64,000 nucleotides of DNA, taken from contig NZ_JAPQFJ010000008.1 of assembly GCF_026738875.1 (NCBI RefSeq), positions 107,680 through 171,679 on the forward strand, given 5' to 3'. Position 1 is the first letter of the stretch. The number at the start of each line of letters is the position of its first letter. Position numbers and translations under genes: made by a program. The notes beneath the pieces were generated by a model. The model had not been told where the DNA came from, did not search any database, and worked only from the letters and a program-made list of their open reading frames with translations. Below, piece after piece: positions 17,104 to 26,173 of this stretch. This DNA comes from Clostridium brassicae (GTDB taxonomy: Bacteria > Bacillota > Clostridia > Clostridiales > Clostridiaceae).

Positions 17104-17868
17104 ATGGTAGAAAATAAAAATAGTGCTTTAGCATTATTAGAAAAAGAAATGGTATATAACGTTGGAGAGGAAGAAGTTAGGTTAACAGGAAATATTGTTA
17201 AAAATTACTTAGCAAAAGGCAACAAACAAATAACCAATAGAGAAGTAGTTGTATTTATGAATTTATGTAAATATAGAAAATTAAATCCTTTCTTGAATGA
17301 AGCTTACTTAGTTAAGTTTAAAGATGAAGCACAGATTGTTACTGGTAAAGAAGCTTTTATGCGAAAAGCAGAAGAGAGTCCAAACTATAAAGGACATAGA
17401 GCTGGAATAATTGTAATGAGAGAAAAACAAATAACTGAATTAGAAGGGTGCTTCAAACTTAAGACAGATATTTTACTTGGTGGTTGGGCTGAAGTTTTTG
17501 TTGAAGGTAAATCTCACCCAGTAGTTGCAAAAGTAAGTCTTGATGAATATAACAAAGGACAAAGCACATGGAGGGCAATGCCATCCACAATGATTAGAAA
17601 GGTAGCTTTAGTACAAGCATTAAGAGAAGCTTTTCCAAGTGATATAGGAGCAATGTATAGTAATGAAGAATTGGGAGTTGATGAAACAAAAATAGTTAAT
17701 GTGCAACATGAGGTTAAAGAAGAAATCAAAGAAGAAGCCAATCAAGAAGTAATAGATATAGATGATACAGCTCCAGTAGAAGAGAAAAAAGAAGAACAAG
17801 AGGAAATTGAAGCAGTAGATGTTGAAGTTGTTGAGGGAAAGGATGATGAAGAGGAGGCGCCTTATTAA
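17104..17868 (+). CDS. bet: Phage single-strand annealing protein, Bet/RecT type
   Basis: 254 aa. Residues 1-200 carry the Bet family pattern: CKYRKLNPFLNEAYLVKFKD, VTGKEAFMRKAEESPNY, and STWRAMPSTMIRKVALVQALREAFP. The last 50 residues are a highly acidic tail. Bet binds ssDNA and anneals complementary strands in replication-linked recombination. No Exo is adjacent; the SbcC-like ATPase or ERCC4 protein may fill in. Confidence 0.9.
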   Translation: MVENKNSALALLEKEMVYNVGEEEVRLTGNIVKNYLAKGNKQITNREVVVFMNLCKYRKLNPFLNEAYLVKFKDEAQIVTGKEAFMRKAEESPNYKGHRAGIIVMREKQITELEGCFKLKTDILLGGWAEVFVEGKSHPVVAKVSLDEYNKGQSTWRAMPSTMIRKVALVQALREAFPSDIGAMYSNEELGVDETKIVNVQHEVKEEIKEEANQEVIDIDDTAPVEEKKEEQEEIEAVDVEVVEGKDDEEEAPY

Positions 17869-17869
17869 A

Positions 17870-18583
17870 ATGATTAAAGTATTAGCCTCAGGAAGTAAAG
17901 GAAACTGTTACATCATTCAGGCAGGGGAAGAAAAGCTTTTGCTTGAGTGTGGAATTGATTGGAGAAATATACTCAAAGGTTTAAATTACAATATTAAAGG
18001 AGTTAAAGGGTGTTTGATAAGTCATAAACATTCAGATCATTGCAGAAGCTTTAGAAAAGTTTTAGATAGTATAACAAAGATATATGCGCCATTAGAAGTA
18101 GCAGAGAAATACAATTGTAAAGCAAATAGAAAAGTAAGGATAGTTCAAAATAAAGATAAATTTTTAATAGGTAATTTCACAATTCTAGCTTTTAATTGTC
18201 AACATACAGATTCAGATGGGGCAGAATGTGAAAATCTAGGATATTTAATACAGCACCCACAGCTAGGCAAGATATTATTTGCGACAGATACTTATTATTT
18301 AAAGTATAAATTCAAAAATGTGGACCATGCATTGGTTGAATGTAACTATTCAGAAAAATATATGGAGGACTTGGAGCCATACCAAATAAGAACCTTTAAA
18401 TCACATATGAGTTTAGAAACATTAAAAGATACATTAAAAAGTTGGGATTTATCTAATACCAAAACAATTACATTGATTCACTTGTCAGAAAACAATGGGA
18501 ATCCCGCAGAGTTTAAAAAAGAAATAGAATCGTTAACTGGTATACCAACTTATGTTGCAGAGCCAGGGTTAGAAATAAGTTAG
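17870..18583 (+). CDS. MBL-fold metallohydrolase
   Basis: 237 aa with the metallo-beta-lactamase signature SHKHSDH (about 57-63), a Q/H-T-D-S segment near 105 (CQHTDSDG) and FATDTYYL. Start chosen at ATG 17870, two bases after bet's stop, behind GAGGAGG at 17851-17857. YycJ/PhnP-type phage proteins like this occur next to Bet and SSB genes and are presumed nucleases or phosphodiesterases. Confidence 0.85.
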   Translation: MIKVLASGSKGNCYIIQAGEEKLLLECGIDWRNILKGLNYNIKGVKGCLISHKHSDHCRSFRKVLDSITKIYAPLEVAEKYNCKANRKVRIVQNKDKFLIGNFTILAFNCQHTDSDGAECENLGYLIQHPQLGKILFATDTYYLKYKFKNVDHALVECNYSEKYMEDLEPYQIRTFKSHMSLETLKDTLKSWDLSNTKTITLIHLSENNGNPAEFKKEIESLTGIPTYVAEPGLEIS

Positions 18584-18595
18584 GAGGTTTTAAGC

Positions 18596-19225
18596 ATGAG
18601 AGATATAAAGGAAGTTAAAGAAAAAATAATTAATCTTTTAACTAGTGTAGAAAGAAAAGGAATAGATAGAGTTATTAAATATCTGGAGGAAAGTGACTTC
18701 TTTGTCGCTCCTGCCTCTACTAGATTTCATGGAAATTATCAGGGTGGATTAGCAGAGCATAGCCTAAATGTTTATGAGTTATTTAAAGAAAAAAATGAAA
18801 GATATGACTTTGGATTAAGTGAAGATACTGTAAAAATTGGTTCATTACTACATGATATATGTAAAGTTAATTTTTATACCGTATATGATAAAAATGTGAA
18901 TATAGCAGGAGCAGGAGAAAAACCTAAATGGGTAAAACAACCAGCTTATGGAGTTAAAGATGATTTACCTATAGGTCATGGTGAAAAATCAGTAATAAGA
19001 TTATTGCAGTTTATAAATTTAACTAAATATGAAATATTTATAATTAGATGGCATATGGGTGGATTTGAACCAAAAGAAAACTTAAATAATATTAGTTTAT
19101 CTTGGAATATGTGTAATGCAGCTGTGGCACTTCATACTGCAGATTTAGAATCTAGTTATATCCTAGAGGAGCATTTTGAACCTGGAGAAAATAAAAATCA
19201 AACTAAATTAAGAGGGGCGAGATAA
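18596..19225 (+). CDS. HD-domain hydrolase
   Basis: 209 aa. H in LAEHSLNVYELF, HD in GSLLHDICK, H in IRWHMGG and D in LHTADLESS match the HD metal site. It may act on nucleotides, helping replication. Overlaps ssb by one base (TAATG). RBS TAGGAGGT. Confidence 0.8.
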   Translation: MRDIKEVKEKIINLLTSVERKGIDRVIKYLEESDFFVAPASTRFHGNYQGGLAEHSLNVYELFKEKNERYDFGLSEDTVKIGSLLHDICKVNFYTVYDKNVNIAGAGEKPKWVKQPAYGVKDDLPIGHGEKSVIRLLQFINLTKYEIFIIRWHMGGFEPKENLNNISLSWNMCNAAVALHTADLESSYILEEHFEPGENKNQTKLRGAR

Positions 19226-19632
19226 TGAATAGATGTGTATTTGTAGGAAGACTAACAAGAGATCCTGAACTTAATTTTTTACCCGGAAACGGTAATGCAG
19301 TATGTAAATTTACATTAGCGGTAAATAGACCACAATTTGATAAAAGTAAACCGCAAGAAGCTGATTTTATTAACTGCACATGTTTTGGTAAAAGGGCGGA
19401 AGCTATAGCAAACTATGTCTTTAAAGGACATAGGTTTGGAGTTGAAGGAGCATTAAGAATTAATAAATATGTAGATAAAGATGGAAATAATCGATGGAGT
19501 ACTGAAATATTAATTTCTGACTTTGAATTTATGCAAGATAAAACTGGAGGCGTTGCGACCACTAACAATGGATCATCTGTAGAATATGATGAGGGAATTA
19601 CAGAAATTGATGATGGGGATATTCCATTTTAA
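19225..19632 (+). CDS. ssb: Single-stranded DNA-binding protein
   Basis: 135 aa with an OB fold (MNRCVFVGRLTRDPEL ... FINCTCFGKRAEAIANYVFKG) and the acidic tip EIDDGDIPF, the protein-interaction tail typical of SSB. Together with Bet it serves recombination and replication. Confidence 0.96.
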   Translation: MNRCVFVGRLTRDPELNFLPGNGNAVCKFTLAVNRPQFDKSKPQEADFINCTCFGKRAEAIANYVFKGHRFGVEGALRINKYVDKDGNNRWSTEILISDFEFMQDKTGGVATTNNGSSVEYDEGITEIDDGDIPF

Positions 19633-19648
19633 AAAGGAGAAATAAAGA

Positions 19649-19828
19649 ATGTTTAAAAGAGGTATGCAATTAAAAATAAGGTTTAAGCTTGGTAATGGAA
19701 AAGGAATTAAAACCTTTAAGGGCAAGATAGTTATCTTAACCAAGCACTTTGTAGTATTACAAGGGGAACATTACAAAACAAGTTTTAAATTTTCCGATTT
19801 TAAATGTGGAGCTGCAGTAGTAATTTAA
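19649..19828 (+). CDS. Small basic beta-rich protein, unknown
   Basis: 59 aa, MFKRGMQLKIRFKLGNGKG... with SH3-like strands. RBS AAAGGAG. Missed by usual length limits but well placed in the operon between ssb and the next gene. Confidence 0.55.
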   Translation: MFKRGMQLKIRFKLGNGKGIKTFKGKIVILTKHFVVLQGEHYKTSFKFSDFKCGAAVVI

Positions 19829-19846
19829 AAAAAGGAGTGAGAAAAA

Positions 19847-20185
19847 ATGAATAGGTTTAAAACTTATGAAATTATAAAGTTATTAGAAGAACATCCTAAA
19901 AGCAAATATAAGGATAGCAAAAATAGAATTATAGAAAATGTAAAAGGTAAGGTTGTAGTTACATTTGAAGGTACATTTGAATCTTTAGACATAAATGAGA
20001 CGTGGACACAGTGTCAAGAACCTACATTTTTTATAGATGCGGTTAATAGTGGTAAAAAAATTAGATTTGATGATATAGGAAGCTTTCATACTGTACAAGA
20101 AATTTTAAACATACTTACTGAAGAATATTTCGAAGAGCAGATTATAAATAAACTAAATAAAAAATGTTGGTATGTTAATTCGTAA
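19847..20185 (+). CDS. Early protein of unknown function
   Basis: 112 aa. RBS AAAGGAGTGAG. Has a beta-rich centre (KGKVVVTFEGTFESLDINETW) and helix at the end; resembles small phage proteins seen near SSB. Function not recognised. Confidence 0.6.
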   Translation: MNRFKTYEIIKLLEEHPKSKYKDSKNRIIENVKGKVVVTFEGTFESLDINETWTQCQEPTFFIDAVNSGKKIRFDDIGSFHTVQEILNILTEEYFEEQIINKLNKKCWYVNS

Positions 20186-20210
20186 AATTTGTAGATTATG
20201 CAACATCAAA

Positions 20211-20445
20211 AGGAGTGAAAATATTGATTAGGATTATAATTACTCGTATTCCTGCTTAGCAGGTTAGAAGGTGTGAGGATATACGGTCCAATAGATTAGC
20301 AATCCTACAGAAAGTAGCACCGTAAATGTGTGAAATATTGATGTAAAATTTCCCTAGGTTGCGTGGAGGTATGCTAAAACCAAAGCTTGGGAAGCATGGG
20401 GAATTACCTTTCTAGCGTAAATGCAATACGTTAGAAGGGGTATGA
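20211..20445 (+). other. Structured non-coding leader, candidate RNA element
   Basis: A 235-bp gap with no reading frame. Pairings: CCTGC/GCAGG (20251-20263), TACGGT/ACCGTA (20282-20324) enclosing CTAC/GTAG with a 5-nt loop, AATTTCCC/GGGGAATT (20347-20405) enclosing ATGCT/AGCAT and CCAA/TTGG, and a 13-bp stem 20407-20419 with 20427-20439 whose 3' arm holds the ribosome site of the next gene. The chain of helices suggests a structured mRNA leader. No known family recognised. Confidence 0.45.
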
Positions 20446-21168
20446 GTGAAAGAAAAACATATAGTTAGTTTTAGTGGTGGCAAAGATTCAACTTGTTTAT
20501 TACTAAAAATGATTGAAAAAAATATGCAAATAGATGAAATAATTATGTGTGATACAGGAATGGAGTTCCCAGAAATGTATGAACATGTGGATAAAGTCAG
20601 CAAAATGATAAACAGAAAAATTACAATTTTAAAGGCTGAAAAAAGCTTTGAACACATGATGTTAGAACATAAGAAAAGAAATGGAAAAATAGGTTACGCA
20701 TGGCCGAGCATGATGAATAGATGGTGCACTAGTTATCTAAAGAAAGATGTTGTCAGGAGATATTTAAGGCAATATGAAAAGCAAAGCTTCAAAGTAACTG
20801 AATATCATGGGATAGCTTTAGATGAAGCACATAGAGCTGAGAAGAACAAAGAGAAGAATGTTAAATACCCTCTTATAGAGTGGGGGTTAATCGAGAAGGA
20901 TTGCCTAAGTTATTGTTATTTTAAAGGACTTAATTGGAATGGGTTATATAAGCAATTTAAAAGAGTTAGTTGTTGGTGTTGTCCATTACAAAGCTTAAGG
21001 GAATTAAAGAGTTTATACAAGTATCACAGGCCTTTATGGGAACAGTTAAAGGATATGGATAAGCAAAGCTGGAATAAATTTAGGTTAGATTACACATTAG
21101 AGCAATTAGAAGAAAGATTTAATAAGGAGATTTGGTGGGAAGAACATCAAATTAAAATGTGTATCTAA
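20446..21168 (+). CDS. PP-loop ATPase, PAPS-reductase-like
   Basis: 240 aa, GTG start. The PP-loop SFSGGKDSTCLLLKMI (about 8-23) binds ATP/nucleotide. C-terminal cysteines in CWCCPLQSLRELKSL recall phage PAPS reductase-domain proteins of the DndC/adenine alpha-hydrolase family. Phage members have no proven role; they may modify nucleotides or DNA. Its ribosome site lies in a stable hairpin, so expression may be translationally controlled. Confidence 0.8.
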   Translation: MKEKHIVSFSGGKDSTCLLLKMIEKNMQIDEIIMCDTGMEFPEMYEHVDKVSKMINRKITILKAEKSFEHMMLEHKKRNGKIGYAWPSMMNRWCTSYLKKDVVRRYLRQYEKQSFKVTEYHGIALDEAHRAEKNKEKNVKYPLIEWGLIEKDCLSYCYFKGLNWNGLYKQFKRVSCWCCPLQSLRELKSLYKYHRPLWEQLKDMDKQSWNKFRLDYTLEQLEERFNKEIWWEEHQIKMCI

Positions 21169-21225
21169 TAAGTCACAATATAAAAGCAATATGACTAAAG
21201 GATAAACTAAGGATTAGTAAATAAA

Positions 21226-21262
21226 AAGAGAGCTGTTAGTTTGGACAACCCTCAGCTCTCTT
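21226..21262. terminator. Hairpin between PP-loop and recombinase genes
   Basis: AAGAGAGCTG pairs with CAGCTCTCTT over a 17-nt loop. No U-run. It may slow transcription or protect mRNA. A second stem GAGACA/TGTCTC lies at 21276-21302. Confidence 0.5.
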
Positions 21263-21325
21263 GAAAAATACTACTAGAGACATTATAGCATTAAAAGTGT
21301 CTCAGTGGCAATACAGGAGGAAAAT

Positions 21326-22321
21326 ATGTACAGTACAAATAGTAAAGATGAAGTAGTAATAAAACTAGTAGGTAAGTTATCTTTGGAGTTCCCAGAGATA
21401 GATCAGTTGAAAGTTAGAACTATAGCAGAGGAAGTGCTTTACAAATATGATGTATTGCCACAAGAGACAGCTTTAGTAGCAAGTGATATAGAAGAAAAAT
21501 TAGCTATCTATTTAGCAAGTAAAAAGCTAGATGGACTTAGTTCTCAAACGCTAAAAAATTATCAATACAATCTTTTAAAATTTGCGGATTACTTAAGAAA
21601 ACCTTTGAGTTCTATCAATTCTATGGATTTAAGGATGTTTTTAACAGCTAGATGTAAGAACATGAAACAAACTAGTACAAATGGTCAAATATCTATCTTG
21701 AAAAGTTTTTTCGGGTGGCTTCATATGGAGGAATATATCCCTAAAAATCCAGCTCAAAAGCTAAAACAGACTAAAGAGCCTAAAAGGTTGAGACATCCGC
21801 TTACAGAAGAAGAAGTTGAGTTGTTGAGACAAGCATGTATAACAGAAAGAGAGCAAGCATTATTAGAGTTTATATATAGCACTGGGTGCAGATTATCAGA
21901 AGTAGTTAATATAAATAAAAATTCTATAAACTGGCATGAAATGACACTATGTGTAATCGGAAAAGGTAATAAGGAAAGGGAAGTATGTTTCAGCACAAAG
22001 GCAAAAGTACTTCTAAAAAAGTACTTACTTACAAGAAAAGATAATAACCCAGCATTGTTTGTCACTTCAAAGAAACCTCATAGCAGGTTAGGAGGCAGAA
22101 GCATACAAAGAGAAATAAAAAAGATTTCTTTACAAGCAGGATTTCAAAAGTCAGTATTTCCTCACCTATTCCGCCACAGTTTTGCAACTCATAAACTAAA
22201 TAATGGGATGCCGCTCCATATAGTGCAGTATCTTATGGGACATGAAACGCCAGCTACTACGGAGATTTATTCTCAAGTAAGTAAAGAAAATGTGCTACAT
22301 GAATATAAGAAAATTTCTTAA
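21326..22321 (+). CDS. XerC/XerD-like tyrosine recombinase
   Basis: 331 aa from ATG 21326 (RBS CAGGAGG); the frame extends upstream to a GTG. SAM-like core-binding domain (about 65-155), catalytic domain with R in STGCRLSEVV, HxxR in HLFRHSFATH, H in LMGHE and Y in EIYSQVS. It is distinct from the edge integrase and nearer to Xer. In plasmids such enzymes resolve multimers; here it sits inside the replication module. Confidence 0.85.
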   Translation: MYSTNSKDEVVIKLVGKLSLEFPEIDQLKVRTIAEEVLYKYDVLPQETALVASDIEEKLAIYLASKKLDGLSSQTLKNYQYNLLKFADYLRKPLSSINSMDLRMFLTARCKNMKQTSTNGQISILKSFFGWLHMEEYIPKNPAQKLKQTKEPKRLRHPLTEEEVELLRQACITEREQALLEFIYSTGCRLSEVVNINKNSINWHEMTLCVIGKGNKEREVCFSTKAKVLLKKYLLTRKDNNPALFVTSKKPHSRLGGRSIQREIKKISLQAGFQKSVFPHLFRHSFATHKLNNGMPLHIVQYLMGHETPATTEIYSQVSKENVLHEYKKIS

Positions 22322-22399
22322 ATAAATAGAAACAAGGAGTTATTTGGTCTTTGTTGTAATCTTTCATTATCAAATGACAGTCAATTGAGAGGTGAAAAA

Positions 22400-22972
22400 A
22401 TGAAATATAGATTTACAGATTCAGAACTTAAAAAAATACTGAAAAATATAGTAATAGTTGTTGATACTAGAGAACAGATCAATCAACACATACTAGATTA
22501 TTTTGATGACAAAAAGAAGAAATATATTGTTCAAAAGTTAGATCAGGGAGATTATTCAGCTTATATAGAAAGTAATGAAGAAACAAAACCTTTAGGGGTA
22601 AGTAGAAACTGGTATTTTTCAGACCAAATTGTAGTTGAAAGGAAAGCATCTGTTGATGAAATTATAGGGAATTTTGTTGATAGAGATAGACTAGAAAATG
22701 AATTTTTGAGGTTAGATAAATATGAAACTAAAACCATATTCCTAATAGAAGATAAAAATGGTTATGAAAAAATTCTTAAAGGTAAATATAGGAGTCAATA
22801 TAGACCAGTAAGTGCTATTGGAACAATGGAAACATTTATAGCGAGGTATGGGTTAAATCTACAATTTATAGACAAGCAATATAGTGGATTTAAGATATAC
22901 CAAACCTTATATTATCATATAAGAGAAATACTAAAGAATAAGGGATATATAGAGGAGCAGCGACCTGTATAG
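22400..22972 (+). CDS. ERCC4-type nuclease
   Basis: 190 aa from ATG 22400 (RBS GAGAGGTG). IVVDTREQ (about 17), DQGDYSAYI and VERKASVDEIIGNF, together the D-x-R and ERK-x3-D active site of XPF/Mus81-type nucleases. Probably acts on branched DNA in recombination or replication. Four bases separate it from the primase start region. Confidence 0.85.
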   Translation: MKYRFTDSELKKILKNIVIVVDTREQINQHILDYFDDKKKKYIVQKLDQGDYSAYIESNEETKPLGVSRNWYFSDQIVVERKASVDEIIGNFVDRDRLENEFLRLDKYETKTIFLIEDKNGYEKILKGKYRSQYRPVSAIGTMETFIARYGLNLQFIDKQYSGFKIYQTLYYHIREILKNKGYIEEQRPV

Positions 22973-22984
22973 GAGGTGATCTGT

Positions 22985-25570
22985 TTGGATATGGATATAC
23001 AAGATATTGATTTAAAACAACTTATTGAGAGAGAAACTGGAGAAAGATTTAATAGACAAGGGTACATAAAGTGCCCTTTTCATTTAGAAAAGACGCCTTC
23101 TTTAAGTGTAAAGTTCAATCCAGACACAAATAAGGATTTCTTTAAATGTTTTGGATGTGGCGAATGTGGAGATGCTATCGACTTTATAATGAAATATAAA
23201 AATTTAGGCTATAAAGAAGCTAGAAAATATTTAGGACTTGAAGTTGAATATACAGAGGCTGAGCTCCAAGAAGAAAAAATAAAAAAATATATAGATTGGG
23301 AACTAGACAAGTTTAGGCAAGTCCAAGAACTTTTAGGAATATTTAAATTTGTAAATGATAAAAATGAGATAGTTTATTTCAAGGCAAAATTTAAACTACC
23401 AGATGGTAAAAAACAATTATCTTATTATCATTTAGAAGGTGACAAGGTTATTGCTAAAAGGGGAACAGATGAAGTTCCTTATAATCTATACAATGCCTTA
23501 CAAGCAATAGGGAATAATTATGTATTAGTAGTTGTTGAAGGTGAAAAAGATGCCAATACAATTAATTCTATATTTAAGAATAAAGATTATGTAGCAACTA
23601 GTTTAAAAAATTGTAAAAACTTAGATGTTTTAACAAAAACTCATCCTGAAAAAGTTTTTGTACTTGGAGATACAGGACAAGCTGGAGAGAAATATAAGTG
23701 GGAAATTTATAATAATTTTAATCAAAATTGTAGAGATTTTAGATTTGTTAATCTTCCAGGCATAAGAAGCATGGGGGATAACAAAGATGTTACAGATTGG
23801 ATTGAAGTTGGCCATACAAAAAAAGATTTATTAAATGCCTTTGATCGATCTTTAAACATTAAATCAAAATTTGAACTACAGCAAAATAAATATGGAATCT
23901 ATAAAACAATAATAAAAGAAAAAGGAGATGATATAGAAGAACGTAATAAATATCTTACTAATTTTATAATAGTAGATGCAGCTAGAATAAAAATAATTGA
24001 CGAGGATAAAGAAGGGGTAAAATTAATTCTAAAATCACCTACTGGAGCAATAATAGAGAAATCGGGACTAAGTACTGTTTTTGATGATACTAAAACATTT
24101 AAGAATTTTTTAGGGACTTTAGACTTAGCATTTAAAGGTCGAGCAGATGATTTAACAGAATTGAAAGAATGGATAAACAAATATTTTGCATTAGAGACCC
24201 AGGAGCTCCACTCAGGAGTTAAATTTACAGATAGAAATGGAAAACTTACCTTCATAGAAAATAACGGAGCTATTAACAAAGAAAAAATAGATTTCAATAT
24301 AAAAAGTGATGGTCGAAATAATGCAAATGTTTTAGATGTTGAACATATAACCAAAGAAGAGCTTAAAGAATTAAAAAAACATATATTTAAATTTTCGGCT
24401 TCTGAAAAATCCCTAAGTATAATTGGAACAGCAATAAATAATTTAACAGTATATCAAGCTCAACAGCTAAAACAAAAGTTTCATCATTTGTTGATTGTTG
24501 GAGAATCAGGGAGTGGTAAATCTACAATATTAGAGAATGTTATTGCTCCGATATTCAATTATCCTAAAAGTGATATTAGGTCCATAGGACTTATTACTAC
24601 ATTTGCACTTATAAAAACTTTAGCAGACGGAAATTATCCAGTACTATTCGATGAGTTCAAACCCTCTTCTTTGGATAGATATAAAGTATTAAGTTTATCA
24701 GAAACTTTAAGAAATTTATATGATAGAGCAACAATCAGTAAAGGTAATAAGAGTTTAAAGACTAGAGATTTTACTTTAACTAGACCACTAATAATGGCAG
24801 GTGAAGAAAGTTATCCTAACCAAGAAAAAGCATTGATAGAGCGTTCATGTATAGTCTATTTAGCAAGGAAAGAAAGAACAGGGAAAAGTACAAAATCGAT
24901 GAAATGGATAATAGAAAATGAGGATATTTTGAGAAAATTTGGGAGGAGCTTAATAGAAATTGTTTTGGGTTTAACTTCTGGAAATTATAAAAACATAAGA
25001 AATGAAGCTGCAAAATATATTAAGGGATTAAATAACAGAGCATTAACTACAGCAATAAATATTTGTTCAGGAATTTCAATTTTCAATCTGTTATTAAACA
25101 AACATGACCTTAAAGAAATACCACATGGTTATGAAGATTTAATAGTAGAAAACATAAAAGAGGAAGTCCTTGATGGAGCTGGAGAAACTTATTCACTGGT
25201 TGAAAGAATGTTAATTCTTTATAACGACATGATTGAAGATGGCCGAGCCTTTGGAAATGAAAATGTAGTTAAATATAGAGGAGATGGAATATTTATAAAA
25301 ACATCTGAAATGATTAACCAGATCCATGAGCATGTAAATCGTGTAGGAGCAGATTTGATTCCATTAAAGTTAAAAGATTTTAGGAAACAGGCACAAAAGG
25401 CCGGATATTTAGAGGGATTATCCAACAAGACCATAAAAATTAATAGTAAGACAGTTAGGTTTGATACTTACAACAGAGACATGCTCAGAGAATTAAAAGT
25501 TAATGCGATAATACCACCAGAGATTATGGATGTGACAGATGAGGACAATGTAATTCCATTTAATAATTAG
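22985..25570 (+). CDS. Primase-helicase fusion (CHC2, TOPRIM-like, P-loop ATPase)
   Basis: About 861 aa. N-terminal zinc finger CPFHLEKTPS with CFGCGECGD (DnaG/CHC2 type), a TOPRIM-like part (VLVVVEGEKDANTI, VFVLGDTGQAG) near 180-260 and a C-terminal ATPase with Walker A GESGSGKST near 506. This architecture primes and unwinds phage DNA. Start is uncertain: AGGAGGTGA at 22971-22979 favours TTG 22985 or ATG 22991 over GTG 22976. It is followed at once by the iteron cluster, so initiator and origin sit together. Confidence 0.85.
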   Translation: MDMDIQDIDLKQLIERETGERFNRQGYIKCPFHLEKTPSLSVKFNPDTNKDFFKCFGCGECGDAIDFIMKYKNLGYKEARKYLGLEVEYTEAELQEEKIKKYIDWELDKFRQVQELLGIFKFVNDKNEIVYFKAKFKLPDGKKQLSYYHLEGDKVIAKRGTDEVPYNLYNALQAIGNNYVLVVVEGEKDANTINSIFKNKDYVATSLKNCKNLDVLTKTHPEKVFVLGDTGQAGEKYKWEIYNNFNQNCRDFRFVNLPGIRSMGDNKDVTDWIEVGHTKKDLLNAFDRSLNIKSKFELQQNKYGIYKTIIKEKGDDIEERNKYLTNFIIVDAARIKIIDEDKEGVKLILKSPTGAIIEKSGLSTVFDDTKTFKNFLGTLDLAFKGRADDLTELKEWINKYFALETQELHSGVKFTDRNGKLTFIENNGAINKEKIDFNIKSDGRNNANVLDVEHITKEELKELKKHIFKFSASEKSLSIIGTAINNLTVYQAQQLKQKFHHLLIVGESGSGKSTILENVIAPIFNYPKSDIRSIGLITTFALIKTLADGNYPVLFDEFKPSSLDRYKVLSLSETLRNLYDRATISKGNKSLKTRDFTLTRPLIMAGEESYPNQEKALIERSCIVYLARKERTGKSTKSMKWIIENEDILRKFGRSLIEIVLGLTSGNYKNIRNEAAKYIKGLNNRALTTAINICSGISIFNLLLNKHDLKEIPHGYEDLIVENIKEEVLDGAGETYSLVERMLILYNDMIEDGRAFGNENVVKYRGDGIFIKTSEMINQIHEHVNRVGADLIPLKLKDFRKQAQKAGYLEGLSNKTIKINSKTVRFDTYNRDMLRELKVNAIIPPEIMDVTDEDNVIPFNN

Positions 25571-25571
25571 A

Positions 25572-25838
25572 GGTTACAAAAAAATGAAAAATGTAACCAC
25601 TTGTAACCTGTTTTGTAACCACTGAAAGTATTGATATTACTTACTTATATATATATAGGTTACAAAGTTACATTAATATAAATATAATCTACGTACATGA
25701 GAGAATTATAATGTTTTATAAATATATATTATATACACATATAGTTTTTACAAAAATGTAACCGTAACAAAAAACCTCTTAGCCTTAGAAAAATCAAAGG
25801 TTGAGGGGTTACAAATAGATGTAACCTAAAATGTAACC
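25572..25838. repeat. Iteron-like TGTAACC cluster, candidate replication origin
   Basis: Nine exact heptamers: forward at 25592, 25602, 25614, 25757, 25820, 25832 and inverted at 25572, 25658, 25807. Tandem neighbours are 10-12 bp apart, about one helical turn. Between the clusters is an almost pure A/T stretch (about 25636-25756). No gene overlaps it. The layout (initiator-bound repeats flanking an AT-rich melting region beside the primase-helicase gene) fits a phage or plasmid origin. Confidence 0.6.
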
Positions 25839-25854
25839 CAAAGGAGATAAAAAC

Positions 25855-26007
25855 ATGCCTAAGATAGATATATTAAGGGTTTATAAAGAACGTATAGAAG
25901 AAATAGAAAAACAGCAAAAACAACTAATTTTAAAGAAAAAATGGTCAAAATACTATGAAGTGAAGGCAGAAAAAAAGAAATTAGAGCAAATTTTAAGTGA
26001 AATTTAG
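25855..26007 (+). CDS. Small coiled-coil protein, unknown
   Basis: 50 aa, charged heptad-like helix (YKERIEEIEKQQKQLILKKKW). RBS AAAGGAGAT. Directly right of the origin candidate. Function unknown. Confidence 0.55.
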   Translation: MPKIDILRVYKERIEEIEKQQKQLILKKKWSKYYEVKAEKKKLEQILSEI

Positions 26008-26016
26008 GAGGTTTTT

Positions 26017-26169
26017 ATGAAAATAATAGTTATGAAAGCTGAAAAAGATAGTTGGTACTCTAAAAAAATAGGAAAAGTTTTCTCTGTTATAGAAAAAAAT
26101 GATAGTTTTTTCATAACTAAACATGGGTTTATAAAAATAGAAGATACACAAATAATAGAAAGTAGGTGA
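26017..26169 (+). CDS. Small protein, unknown
   Basis: 50 aa, beta-rich (WYSKKIGKVFSVIEKNDSFFI). RBS TAGGAGG. Forms a tight group with its neighbours before the late regulator. Confidence 0.55.
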   Translation: MKIIVMKAEKDSWYSKKIGKVFSVIEKNDSFFITKHGFIKIEDTQIIESR

Positions 26170-26173
26170 TAAT

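Noticed and set aside
20371..20415. 14-codon leader ORF (MLKPKLGKHGELPF)
   Set aside because: GGAGG touches the ATG with only one base between, too close for a ribosome site, and the segment is better explained by RNA pairing.
25572..25838. CRISPR array
   Set aside because: TGTAACC repeats are 7 bp with irregular spacing and both orientations; no 24-37 bp repeats and no cas genes anywhere in the window.
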